Source: an uncultured bacterium
GTDB taxonomy: Bacteria > Verrucomicrobiota > Verrucomicrobiia > CAIQCK01
Length of the DNA: 32,318 bases
Direction: 5' to 3'
Assembly: GCA_903870275.1 (NCBI GenBank)
Contig: CAIQCK010000064.1
Coordinates: 1-32,318, forward strand
Shown here: in pieces, positions 13,582 to 20,385 of the stretch
Numbering within the stretch: position 1 is the first letter of the stretch
How the letters are laid out: every line of letters begins with the position of its first letter
The notes under the pieces: model-generated
Seen by the model: the letters and a program-made list of their open reading frames with translations, nothing else
The model's database searches: none
What the model was told of the DNA's origin: nothing
Translations under genes and position numbers: made by a program

Positions 13582-13632
13582 GCTTGGGGACAAGCTTCGC
13601 CACCCCTGCCAGAGAGGTCAAAGCGCGAAGCT
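13582..13632 (+). promoter_or_regulatory. Competing hairpins in the 5' leader of TIGR04073 copy 2
   Basis: Hairpin A is gcttg-ggga-caagc (13582-13595). Stem B pairs agcttcgc (13593-13600) with gcgaagct (13625-13632), 8 bp perfect. The two share bases 13593-13595, so full pairing is mutually exclusive. GAGGAG at 13641-13646 lies just downstream of stem B. A regulatory switch is inference. Confidence 0.35.
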
Positions 13633-13658
13633 AGTCAACAGAGGAGCGAATAGAACGT

Positions 13659-14012
13659 ATGAAGAAATTGAGCATCTGCCTGGCGGCCATTGCGGCCATT
13701 GCTGTTCTGGGTATGTCCTCGGTCACAGCGGCCGAGGAACAGGACAATCACATCAGCAAGCTTGTGCGTGGCTGGACCAACATTGCCACGTTCTGGATTG
13801 AGATTCCCAAGCAAATCTATGTGGTGTCCATGCAGCGTGACGCGGGCACGGGCCTTATGTTCGGCGGCCTGAAGGGCATTGGCTTCGCGATTGCTCGCCT
13901 CGGCGCGGGCATCTACGAAGGCAGCACCTTCTTCCTGCCGAAGTATGAGCCGATCATGGATCCTCCGACGGTTTGGCCGTTCGAGGAAGCCGGAACGCTG
14001 GCCAGCAAGTAA
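13659..14012 (+). CDS. TIGR04073 family exosortase-associated secreted protein, copy 2
   Basis: A second 117-aa member with the same length and the same last 14 residues as copy 1 (VWPFEEAGTLASK end), differing mainly in the signal peptide (MKKLSICLAAIAAIAVLGM) and at scattered mature positions: Ile for Leu in RGWTNIATF, Ile for Cys47, Met for Gln in VVSMQRDAG, IARLGAGIYEGSTFF. The EEQDNHISKLVRGWTN and IPKQIYVVS blocks are conserved, so both copies seem to be under selection. It has its own TTGACA promoter and a long structured leader, hence probably different regulation from copy 1. A strong terminator follows. The GAGGAG is 12 nt from the ATG, farther than usual. Confidence 0.85.
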   Translation: MKKLSICLAAIAAIAVLGMSSVTAAEEQDNHISKLVRGWTNIATFWIEIPKQIYVVSMQRDAGTGLMFGGLKGIGFAIARLGAGIYEGSTFFLPKYEPIMDPPTVWPFEEAGTLASK

Positions 14013-14037
14013 ACTGCGTTCCAATCAAGCTGTAACC

Positions 14038-14069
14038 AAAAAGGAGCCGGAGCAATCCGGCTCCTTTTT
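14038..14069 (+). terminator. Rho-independent terminator after the TIGR04073 pair
   Basis: Perfect 14-bp stem aaaaaggagccgga / tccggctccttttt with loop gcaa, ending in a T run. The A/T flanks make it usable in both directions. It lies 26 nt after the copy 2 stop. Confidence 0.92.
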
Positions 14070-14116
14070 GCTTTTGGGCACGATCCGCCGCCTGCGCACG
14101 ATCGGCCGGTGAATCC

Positions 14117-14145
14117 TTGACAGCGACCACCGGCAACTTTAGCGT
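14117..14145 (+). promoter_or_regulatory. Promoter of the PhnP-like hydrolase and TIGR03790 genes
   Basis: Consensus -35 TTGACA (14117-14122), 17-nt spacer, -10 TAGCGT (14140-14145), 23 nt before ATG 14169. Confidence 0.6.
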
Positions 14146-14168
14146 CGCTTCGCGGTTTGGCTCACACC

Positions 14169-14945
14169 ATGCACATCCGATTCCTTGGCTCCGGCACGTC
14201 GCAAGGCGTGCCGATGATCGCGTGCGATTGCGCGGTCTGTTCCTCGACCAATCCGCGCAACAAGCGGTTTCGGCCCAGCCTCATGGTTGAAACCGACGAC
14301 GCCCATATCGTTGTGGATACCACGCCGGACTTCCGCAGCCAGTGCCTTGCTCACAACGTCCGCCGGCTCGACGCGGTGTTGGTCACCCACACGCACGCCG
14401 ACCACGTCCTGGGTCTAGACGACGTGCGGCGCTTTTGCGACGGCGGCCGCGTGCTGCCTCTTTACGCAGGCCGGCGGGATTTGGAAACGCTCCGGCGGAT
14501 TTTCCCGCACGCACTCGATCCGGCGTTGCGCAAGCCGGGCTGGCCGCTGGTGGACGGGCATCCGTTCGAGCCGCTCGTGCCGTTTCAAATCGGCTCCACG
14601 CGCGTGACGGCGCTGGAACTACCGCACGGCAGCCACACCGTTCATGCGTTTCTGTTCGAGGACGCCACCGGTCCGCGGTTCGCTTACGCCACCGATTGCA
14701 AATCCGTCCCGCCGGCCGCGCGGGAGCGTCTGCGACACGTGCCCGTGCTGGTGCTGAACGCGCTGCGCCATCGCCCGCATCCGTCTCACCTGAGCCTGAG
14801 CGAGGCGCTCGCCGTCGTCGCCGACTTGCGGCCGGGCCGTGTCTGGTTCACTCACATCTGCCATGAACTCGACCACGCGACCGTCGAGCGCGAACTGCCG
14901 CCGGACGTGCGGCTGGCCTACGACGGTCTGGTTGTCCAGGTTTGA
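14169..14945 (+). CDS. PhnP-like metallo-beta-lactamase-fold hydrolase
   Basis: A 258-aa cytoplasmic MBL-fold protein beginning MHIRFLGSGTSQGVP. The metal site is THTHADH (His74, His76, Asp78, His79). CDCAVC near the N-terminus (Cys19, Cys21, Cys24) matches the structural zinc site of PhnP, a cyclic-phosphate phosphodiesterase, and distinguishes it from tRNase Z. Later metal ligands are probably in ELPHGSHTVHAF, FAYATDCKSVP and VWFTHICHELDH. No phosphonate genes are near, so the natural substrate may be another cyclic phosphodiester. An in-frame TTG at 14157 is less likely than ATG 14169. Its TGA overlaps the possible TTG start of the next gene, so the two are coupled. Confidence 0.82.
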   Translation: MHIRFLGSGTSQGVPMIACDCAVCSSTNPRNKRFRPSLMVETDDAHIVVDTTPDFRSQCLAHNVRRLDAVLVTHTHADHVLGLDDVRRFCDGGRVLPLYAGRRDLETLRRIFPHALDPALRKPGWPLVDGHPFEPLVPFQIGSTRVTALELPHGSHTVHAFLFEDATGPRFAYATDCKSVPPAARERLRHVPVLVLNALRHRPHPSHLSLSEALAVVADLRPGRVWFTHICHELDHATVERELPPDVRLAYDGLVVQV

Positions 14946-16585
14946 AGGAACACGTGCCTTTCCCGGCATCCATCCGAAACTGCCGTCGCCTGCTGGCCGT
15001 GTTGAGCCTGGTGTTCCTGCCCTGGCTGGCGCGCGCTGCGGAGGACTGGACCGAACGGATGCTTGTCGTTGCCAATCAGGGCCTTCCCGATTCCGTCGCG
15101 CTGGCGCGCTACTATGCCGAACGGCGCGGCGTCGCCACCAACCGCATCTTTCTGGTGAACTGTCCGCAGACCTTCGAGATTTCACGCCTGCAGTTCAACG
15201 AGACGCTGCGCGATCCGATCGAACGGCATTTGGAGAACCGCGGTTGGCTGGCGCGCGACGAACGCGGCGCGGTGAAACGCAACGACTGCTGGCTGCTGGT
15301 GCTGTGCTGGGGCGTGCCGCTGAAGATCGCGCCCGACCCGGCGCTGCGGGAGAAGGCGGTCGACCTGATGCCGGCGCCGTTTCGCCGCAACGAGGCCGCC
15401 GTGGACAATGAACTGGCCATGCTGCCGTCGGGCCGTGTGGCGTTGACCGGCCCGCTCACCAACCCGTTTTACCGGATGGAGTTTTTTCCGCCCGCCAGCA
15501 GGCGCATGATGATGGTGGCGCGGCTGGACGGACCGGATGTGGCCGTGGCCCGCGCGTTGGTGGACCGGGCGATGGCCGTCGAAACCACCGGATTGCTCGG
15601 ACGCGCTTACTTCGACGCGCGCGGCGTGCAGGAGCCGGGACCCAAAGCCGCCGATGATTACCTGCGCGCCGCGCATCGGGCCGCGCTTCGCGCGGGATTC
15701 GAATCCGTCCTCGACGAAAAAGGAGAGATGTTTCCCGCTGAATTTCCGATGACCGACGTGGCGCTCTACGCCGGCTGGTATGCCGCGCGCCCGGAAGGCG
15801 CTGTGGGCCGGCGTGACTTTCGATTTCGTCCGGGCGCGGTCGTTTTTCACATCCATTCTTTCAGTGCGTCCACGATGAACTCCGGCTGGGTCGGCCCCTG
15901 TCTGGCGCGCGGTGCCGGCGCGAGCGTCGGTTACGTCTACGAGCCCTACCTCCACCTTTGCCTCAACTCGCAGATTTTTTTCGAGCGGCTTCTCGGCGGC
16001 CACAACTTCGCCGAGTCGGCCTACGCCGCCACGCCGGCGCTCTCGTGGCAGCAGACGGTTGTTGGCGACCCGCTCTACCGGCCGTTTCTGTTCACCGCCG
16101 ACGAACAAACCGACCGCCTTGAAGCGACGCGCCATCCCGACTTGCCGTGGGCCTACCTGCGCAAGGCCAACCTCCTCATCGCCGCCGGCAAGGAACCGGA
16201 AGCCGTCCGCTATCTCACCGGGAAAAATGCCGCGCTGCGCAGTCCCATCCTCGATGAAAAACTCGGCGATCTTCATGTCCAGTTTCATCTCTCGCAGGAA
16301 GCCGTTGCCGCCTACGAGCGCGCGCGAGCCGCCTACAGGAACGCCTACGACGTCGTTCGCGTGTCCAACAGCCTCGCCGATCTGCTGCTGAAGCTCGACA
16401 AACCCGCCGGCGCGCTTGCCGTACTCGACGATGTGATCCGAAGATACCCCGCCTACGAAGGCCGCCCCATGCTGCTGAAGAGCGCCGCCGCTCTCGCCGT
16501 CAAACTCGGCGACGACACGAAACTCGATTACTACACCAAGCTGCTTCCCCCGGCCGCCGACGCGAGCCATCCGAAGACAAAGTGA
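14942..16585 (+). CDS. TIGR03790 family secreted protein
   Basis: A 547-aa exported protein of a conserved but uncharacterised family (TIGR03790). A signal peptide (LLAVLSLVFLPWLARA) is followed by the family's opening MLVVANQGLPDSVALARYYA...RIFLVNC, then WLLVLCWGVPLKIA, DNELAMLP, MMMVARLDGPD, FHIHSFSASTMNSGWVGPCL, YVYEPYLHL and SWQQTVVGDPLYRPF. The last about 120 residues look like TPR-type helices (AYLRKANLLIAAGKEPEA, AVAAYERARAAY, DKPAGALAVLDDVI). The start is either TTG 14942, overlapping the previous stop as TTGA, or GTG 14954, which has AAGGA close upstream; both keep the signal peptide. Function unknown; the Cys and His blocks would suit a hydrolase-like fold, which is only a guess. 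Confidence 0.85.
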   Translation: MKEHVPFPASIRNCRRLLAVLSLVFLPWLARAAEDWTERMLVVANQGLPDSVALARYYAERRGVATNRIFLVNCPQTFEISRLQFNETLRDPIERHLENRGWLARDERGAVKRNDCWLLVLCWGVPLKIAPDPALREKAVDLMPAPFRRNEAAVDNELAMLPSGRVALTGPLTNPFYRMEFFPPASRRMMMVARLDGPDVAVARALVDRAMAVETTGLLGRAYFDARGVQEPGPKAADDYLRAAHRAALRAGFESVLDEKGEMFPAEFPMTDVALYAGWYAARPEGAVGRRDFRFRPGAVVFHIHSFSASTMNSGWVGPCLARGAGASVGYVYEPYLHLCLNSQIFFERLLGGHNFAESAYAATPALSWQQTVVGDPLYRPFLFTADEQTDRLEATRHPDLPWAYLRKANLLIAAGKEPEAVRYLTGKNAALRSPILDEKLGDLHVQFHLSQEAVAAYERARAAYRNAYDVVRVSNSLADLLLKLDKPAGALAVLDDVIRRYPAYEGRPMLLKSAAALAVKLGDDTKLDYYTKLLPPAADASHPKTK

Positions 16586-16608
16586 TTCGATCCGCCCCGT
16601 CCGTGCCG

Positions 16609-16836
16609 CTATCGCATTCCGCACGCGCCCGGTCCGCCGGGGTTGTTGCACGAGCGGCAGGCTTCCGGCAGATCGCCGCCACCGGAACCGCCCGGACTGT
16701 TGCTCACCGCAAAAACCGAAAGTTGCTTCTCCAGCTTCCTGCTCTTGCACGACGGACATTCCGGCGTCGTCGAGCCTTGCACCAGCAGCTCAAACTGTTT
16801 GTTGCACTGTTTGCACACGTATTCGTAAATCGGCAT
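16609..16836 (-). CDS. FmdB-family zinc ribbon protein
   Basis: A 75-aa protein of the FmdB/CxxC_CxxC_SSSS type: MPIYEYVCKQCNKQFELLVQ then CPSCKSRKLEKQLSVFAV. Zinc ligands are Cys8, Cys11, Cys27 and Cys30, followed by a Gly/Ser-rich tail (SPGGSGGGD) and three further cysteines (ACRSCNN, ACGMR). Members are called putative regulatory proteins by analogy with FmdB of the formamidase operon; the role is unproven. ATG 16836 is fixed by the invariant MPIYEY and by a promoter ending 6 nt upstream. It converges on the TIGR03790 gene (23 nt between stops). Confidence 0.88.
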   Translation of the reverse strand: MPIYEYVCKQCNKQFELLVQGSTTPECPSCKSRKLEKQLSVFAVSNSPGGSGGGDLPEACRSCNNPGGPGACGMR

Positions 16837-16842
16837 GACAAA

Positions 16843-16871
16843 ACTGTAGCCCGCAACCGCCGGCAAGACAA
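16843..16871 (-). promoter_or_regulatory. Promoter of the FmdB-family gene, leaderless type
   Basis: Minus strand: -35 TTGTCT (16866-16871), 17-nt spacer, -10 TACAGT (16843-16848), then TTTGTC and the ATG at 16836. No Shine-Dalgarno. Confidence 0.65.
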
Positions 16872-16892
16872 GAGGCGGGCGCGGCGGAAGCC

Positions 16893-16938
16893 TGGAGCCT
16901 GAGGTTTCTTTGGTGCTTGGAGTTTGGGGTTTGGGGCT
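16893..16938. repeat. Low-complexity ggtgcttggagtttgggg words
   Basis: A GC-poor, G/T-rich stretch with iterated tggagcct, ttggagtttggggttt and ttggggctt words in the divergent FmdB/transporter gap. It contains the TTGGAG used as the transporter -35 box. Confidence 0.5.
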
Positions 16939-16946
16939 TCTAAACT
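16917..16946 (+). promoter_or_regulatory. Promoter of the transporter gene, leaderless type
   Basis: -35 TTGGAG (16917-16922), 18-nt spacer, -10 TAAACT (16941-16946), then CCGGCGC and ATG at 16954. Confidence 0.55.
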
Positions 16947-16953
16947 CCGGCGC

Positions 16954-18222
16954 ATGTCATCCGCGCCTCACCATTACTGGCTTGCCATCGCGATCTTCGC
17001 GGTGACCTACGCGTTGATCAGCACGCGGCGGCTGAAAATCCTCCGGCTGAACCGGCCGGCGTCGGCGTTGCTCGGCGCAGTGGCGATGGTTGTCTTCGGC
17101 GTCCTGCGCATCGAGGACGCCTACCGCGCGGTGGACTGGAACACCATCGCGCTGCTGCTCGGCATGATGCTTCTGGCGTCGTATCTGCAACTGGCCGGCT
17201 TTTTCGAACTGGCCGCGGACTGGATTCTGTCGCAGGCGCGCACACCGCAGCGGTTGCTACTGATGCTGGTGTTTACGTCCGGCATCCTTTCGGCGCTGCT
17301 GGTCAATGACACCATCTGCCTGATGATGACGCCGCTGGTGGTCGCCGTGATCGTGCGCGGGCGGCTGCCGCTGCTGCCCTACCTGATGGCGCTGGCCACG
17401 TCCGCCAACATCGGCAGCGTCATGACCCTCACCGGCAATCCGCAAAACATGATCATCGGCAACTTTTCCGGCATTCCCTACGCGCGGTTTCTGCTGCGTC
17501 TCGCGCCGGCGGCGCTGCTCTGCCTGACGCTGGACTATTTTATTTTGTCATGGGGATTCCGCCGCGTGCTGGCCGGCGCGCGCATCGAGACTGCCGGCCT
17601 CGCGTCCGCGCATGTCAACCGGCCGTTGCTGGCAAAGACGCTGGCGTGTCTGGCGGCGGTGACGGTCGCGTTTTTCTTCGACGCGCCCATCCGCCAGCGC
17701 TTCGGGTTGAACGTCGCATGGATCGCGCTGGCGGGCGCGTCGGTGGCCATGGTGCTGGCGCGCGTGGACACACACGAGGTGCTGAAACTGGTGGACTGGC
17801 ATCTCCTGTTGTTTTTCGCCGCGCTCTTTGTCGTCGTCGAAGGTTTACGCGAAACAAATCTGCCGGAAGATATTTACCAATCGTTGCGCGGAGTCTTCGG
17901 TGGGACGGCCGCGGCGCAGGCGTGGAACCTGACGTGGTTCTCGGTGGCCGGCTCCAACATTTTCTCCAACGTCCCGTTCGTGCTTGTCGCCGGCCAGTGG
18001 ATGCGGAACTTCGCCGAGCCGGAACTGATGTGGAAGGTGCTCGCGCTCAGCACGACGTTCGCCGGCAACCTGACGATCCTCGGCTCCGTCGCCAACGTCA
18101 TCGTCGTTGAATCCGCCAAGCCGCACATCGAGGTCGGCTTCTGGGATTACGCCCGCCTCGGCATTCCCATCACCGTCGTCACGACAGTCGTAGGCGTGGC
18201 GGTGTTGCTCGCGATGCGGTAA
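16954..18222 (+). CDS. SLC13/ArsB-type anion transporter
   Basis: A 422-aa polytopic inner-membrane protein of the ion-transporter superfamily (ArsB/NhaD/CitM/YbiR group), with about 11-12 hydrophobic segments. Two inverted signature regions stand out: [20 protein letters not shown] with [20 protein letters not shown] in the first half, and [12 protein letters not shown] with [20 protein letters not shown] in the second. The hairpin-loop motifs with TGNPQN and GNLTILGS are typical. This is a secondary carrier for an anion such as arsenite, sulfate, citrate or dicarboxylate; no ars regulator or reductase is adjacent, so arsenite is not supported by context. It is monocistronic with its own leaderless promoter and probably ends at a hairpin with a T run shared with the convergent gene. 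Confidence 0.82.
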   Translation: MSSAPHHYWLAIAIFAVTYALISTRRLKILRLNRPASALLGAVAMVVFGVLRIEDAYRAVDWNTIALLLGMMLLASYLQLAGFFELAADWILSQARTPQRLLLMLVFTSGILSALLVNDTICLMMTPLVVAVIVRGRLPLLPYLMALATSANIGSVMTLTGNPQNMIIGNFSGIPYARFLLRLAPAALLCLTLDYFILSWGFRRVLAGARIETAGLASAHVNRPLLAKTLACLAAVTVAFFFDAPIRQRFGLNVAWIALAGASVAMVLARVDTHEVLKLVDWHLLLFFAALFVVVEGLRETNLPEDIYQSLRGVFGGTAAAQAWNLTWFSVAGSNIFSNVPFVLVAGQWMRNFAEPELMWKVLALSTTFAGNLTILGSVANVIVVESAKPHIEVGFWDYARLGIPITVVTTVVGVAVLLAMR

Positions 18223-18225
18223 AGG

Positions 18226-18257
18226 ACCGGCGGCGTTCCGCGTCATCGCCGGTTTTT
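18226..18257. terminator. Likely terminator between convergent genes
   Basis: accggcg (18226-18232) pairs with cgccggt (18247-18253), followed by TTTT in the plus direction. The loop holds gcg-ttc-cgc. It lies directly after the transporter stop. Confidence 0.55.
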
Positions 18258-19326
18258 AACCGCGCAGCCACTCGTCGCGGTGCTCGCGCACGAAGTCGTC
18301 GTCGTTCAGGTGCGGATAGGCGCGATAGACGCGGTCAATCTCCGCCTTCTGGCCGGGGCTGAGCATTTCGCGCGGATCGAGGCACCACAATCCCTCCAGC
18401 AAACCCTGGCGGCGCAGCACCTCGTGCAAACCGGCGATGCAGCCGGCGAAACCGTTGGCCGCATCGAAGAAGGCGGCGTTGCAATCGGTGACCTCGATGT
18501 TGCGCCGCAACAACTCCGCCGGGACCGCGCCGCCGCCGTGAACGATCCCGTGGCATTCCTCCAGCAGTTCCACCGCCTTGCGCGTCCAGACCGCCCAGTG
18601 GCCGAGCAGTCCGCCGGCGATGCGGCGTTCCACGGTTTTCCCGCCGGCGCTAAACTGGTAAGGCGTCAGCAGGTCGACCACGATGTTGTCGTCGTTGCCG
18701 GTGTAGAGCGCGATGTCGTCGCGACCCGCCTCGGCCACGGCGCGCATCACGTCCACGGTGTGATAGCGGTTGAACGGCGCCATCTTGATGGCGACGACGT
18801 TCCCGATCTCCGCAAACCGCCGCCAGAATGAATACGGCAGCGCCCGCCCGCCGACGGCGGCTTGCAGATAGAAGCCCACGACGGGAATGACCTGCGCCAC
18901 CGTCCGGCAGTGCGCGAGCAGTTCGTCGTCGCTCGCGTTCTTCATCGCGGCCAGGCTCAGCAGCCCGGCGTGATAACCCATCCGCCGCGCCAGCGCAGCC
19001 TCCACTGCCGCTTGCGGTGTGCGGCCGCAAATGCCGGCGACGCGAATGAGCGGCTCGCGGCGTTGCCCGTCGGCGCGATTCATCTCCTCCGCGGCAAGCT
19101 CCAAGACCGGCTCGAACAATCCGATTCTCGGATCGCGGATGGCGAACTGCGTGGTATGGACGCCGACGGCGACACCGCCCGCGCCCGCCGCGTTGTAGTA
19201 GCGGAGCAGCGCCCGCTGCCGGCGTTCGTCGAGCGTGCGCTGGGCGGTCAACGCCAGCGGACACGCGGGAATGACCACGCCGCGCTGAAGGACGGCCCGG
19301 ATTTGGGGATTCATTGGCACTGCCAT
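18256..19326 (-). CDS. DapA-family (dihydrodipicolinate synthase-like) aldolase/dehydratase
   Basis: A 356-aa class I aldolase-fold protein. The Schiff-base lysine is Lys181 in NVVAIKMAPFNRY and the partner tyrosine is Tyr153 in VVGFYLQAA. RYYNAAGAGGVAVGVHTTQ and IALYTGNDDNIVVDLL occupy the expected barrel positions. At 356 residues it is longer than true DapA (about 290), with extra C-terminal helices. It sits 3 nt after an SDR gene rather than in a lysine operon, so a sugar-acid or keto-acid aldolase is more likely than lysine synthesis. ATG 19326 (MAVPMNPQ) is chosen for its tight spacing to the upstream stop; 19314 is an alternative. Third gene of the ABC exporter-SDR operon. Confidence 0.78.
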   Translation of the reverse strand: MAVPMNPQIRAVLQRGVVIPACPLALTAQRTLDERRQRALLRYYNAAGAGGVAVGVHTTQFAIRDPRIGLFEPVLELAAEEMNRADGQRREPLIRVAGICGRTPQAAVEAALARRMGYHAGLLSLAAMKNASDDELLAHCRTVAQVIPVVGFYLQAAVGGRALPYSFWRRFAEIGNVVAIKMAPFNRYHTVDVMRAVAEAGRDDIALYTGNDDNIVVDLLTPYQFSAGGKTVERRIAGGLLGHWAVWTRKAVELLEECHGIVHGGGAVPAELLRRNIEVTDCNAAFFDAANGFAGCIAGLHEVLRRQGLLEGLWCLDPREMLSPGQKAEIDRVYRAYPHLNDDDFVREHRDEWLRG

Positions 19327-19329
19327 GGA

Positions 19330-20364
19330 TTAAAACTTTCCGTCTCTCGACTCGAAATGCGTCGGTTTGCCAAGGCTCGCGCCGCCGCGCATCACCCAGT
19401 CCGCGATCCAGCGGAGCATTTGCTCGACGCCCACGTGCGGCGGACCGAACAGCCGCAGCGCCTGCGCGGCGTTGGCCAGCAGCGCCGTCGGCGATTCCGA
19501 GCCGCTGACGGCGACTCGCTTGTTCATCAACTCGCCGAACCGCGCGGCCATCTCACGGACGCTCAGCGGCTCCGGCCCGGTGACGTTCAGCAGCAGCGGC
19601 GGCGACGCGACGTGATCGAACGCCTGCAACGTCATGGCGTTCGCGTCGGCCTGCCAGATGGTATTGAGGTGGCCCATCGCGACGTCCACGGTTTCGCCGG
19701 ACCACACACGCCGCGCGATGTCCACCAGCACGCCGTAGCGCAACTCGCAGGCGTAGTTGAGCCGGATCATCGCCATTGGGATTCCGAGCCGCCGGCTGAA
19801 ATGCTCGAAGATGCGCTCGCGGCCCAGGCAGCTCATGGCGTAGTCGCCGACCGGATTGGGCGCGTCCGTTTCCAGCGAGCCGCCGCCCGTCACAGGGGTG
19901 AGGCCGTAAATGTTGCCCGTGGAAAACGCGACGATGCGGCTGCGCGAATATTTCTTGCAGACCAGAGCGGGCAGATGGCAGTTCATCGCCCACGTCAACG
20001 CTTCCTGGCCGGTGGAGCCAAACTTCATGCCGGCCATGAAGACGATGTTGGGCGCGTCGGGCAGTGCGGCCAGGGCCGCTTCGTCCAGCAGGTCGCAGCG
20101 GATGGTCTCGATGCCGTGGGCCTGGAGTTCGCTTTGATGATGCGCGTCCGAGAAACGCGCCACGCCGATGACGCGGCGGCGCACGCCCGCCGCTTCAGAC
20201 GCCCGCCGCGCCATGCGCGCCAGCGTCGGCCCCATCTTGCCGGCGACGCCGAGCACGAGGATGTCGCCCTTCAAACGGCCGAGTGTTTGGACAACACTCT
20301 CCGTCGGCTGGCTGAGCAGATCCTCCAGCTCCTCGACGCTGGCAATGGATTGTGGTGAGGACAT
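19330..20364 (-). CDS. Atypical NAD(P)-dependent epimerase/dehydratase (extended SDR)
   Basis: A 344-aa extended SDR with cofactor motif LVLGVAGKMGPTLARM (Gly39, Gly42, Gly45), then FMAGMKFG, the catalytic serine region AFSTGNIYGLTPV (Ser148) and Tyr175. The usual lysine four residues after Tyr is Cys179 (GDYAMSCLGRE). The C-terminal part (HLNTIWQADANAMTLQA, LNVTGPEPLSVREMA) resembles nucleoside-sugar epimerases. A 30-residue N-terminal extension precedes the Rossmann domain. It is cotranscribed with the DapA-family gene (3-nt gap) and follows the ABC exporter gene after 21 nt. The missing lysine suggests altered chemistry or mere substrate binding; I cannot name the substrate. Confidence 0.75.
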   Translation of the reverse strand: MSSPQSIASVEELEDLLSQPTESVVQTLGRLKGDILVLGVAGKMGPTLARMARRASEAAGVRRRVIGVARFSDAHHQSELQAHGIETIRCDLLDEAALAALPDAPNIVFMAGMKFGSTGQEALTWAMNCHLPALVCKKYSRSRIVAFSTGNIYGLTPVTGGGSLETDAPNPVGDYAMSCLGRERIFEHFSRRLGIPMAMIRLNYACELRYGVLVDIARRVWSGETVDVAMGHLNTIWQADANAMTLQAFDHVASPPLLLNVTGPEPLSVREMAARFGELMNKRVAVSGSESPTALLANAAQALRLFGPPHVGVEQMLRWIADWVMRGGASLGKPTHFESRDGKF

Positions 20365-20385
20365 TGCCGTGGGCGCGCCGGTGGT

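Noticed and set aside
16954..18222. Specific call of arsenite efflux pump ArsB
   Set aside because: No ArsR, ArsC or ArsA neighbours and the signatures are shared with other SLC13-type carriers, so only the superfamily is called.
18256..19326. Lysine-pathway DapA
   Set aside because: The protein is about 60 residues longer than DapA, lies beside an SDR and an exporter, and no lysine genes are present.
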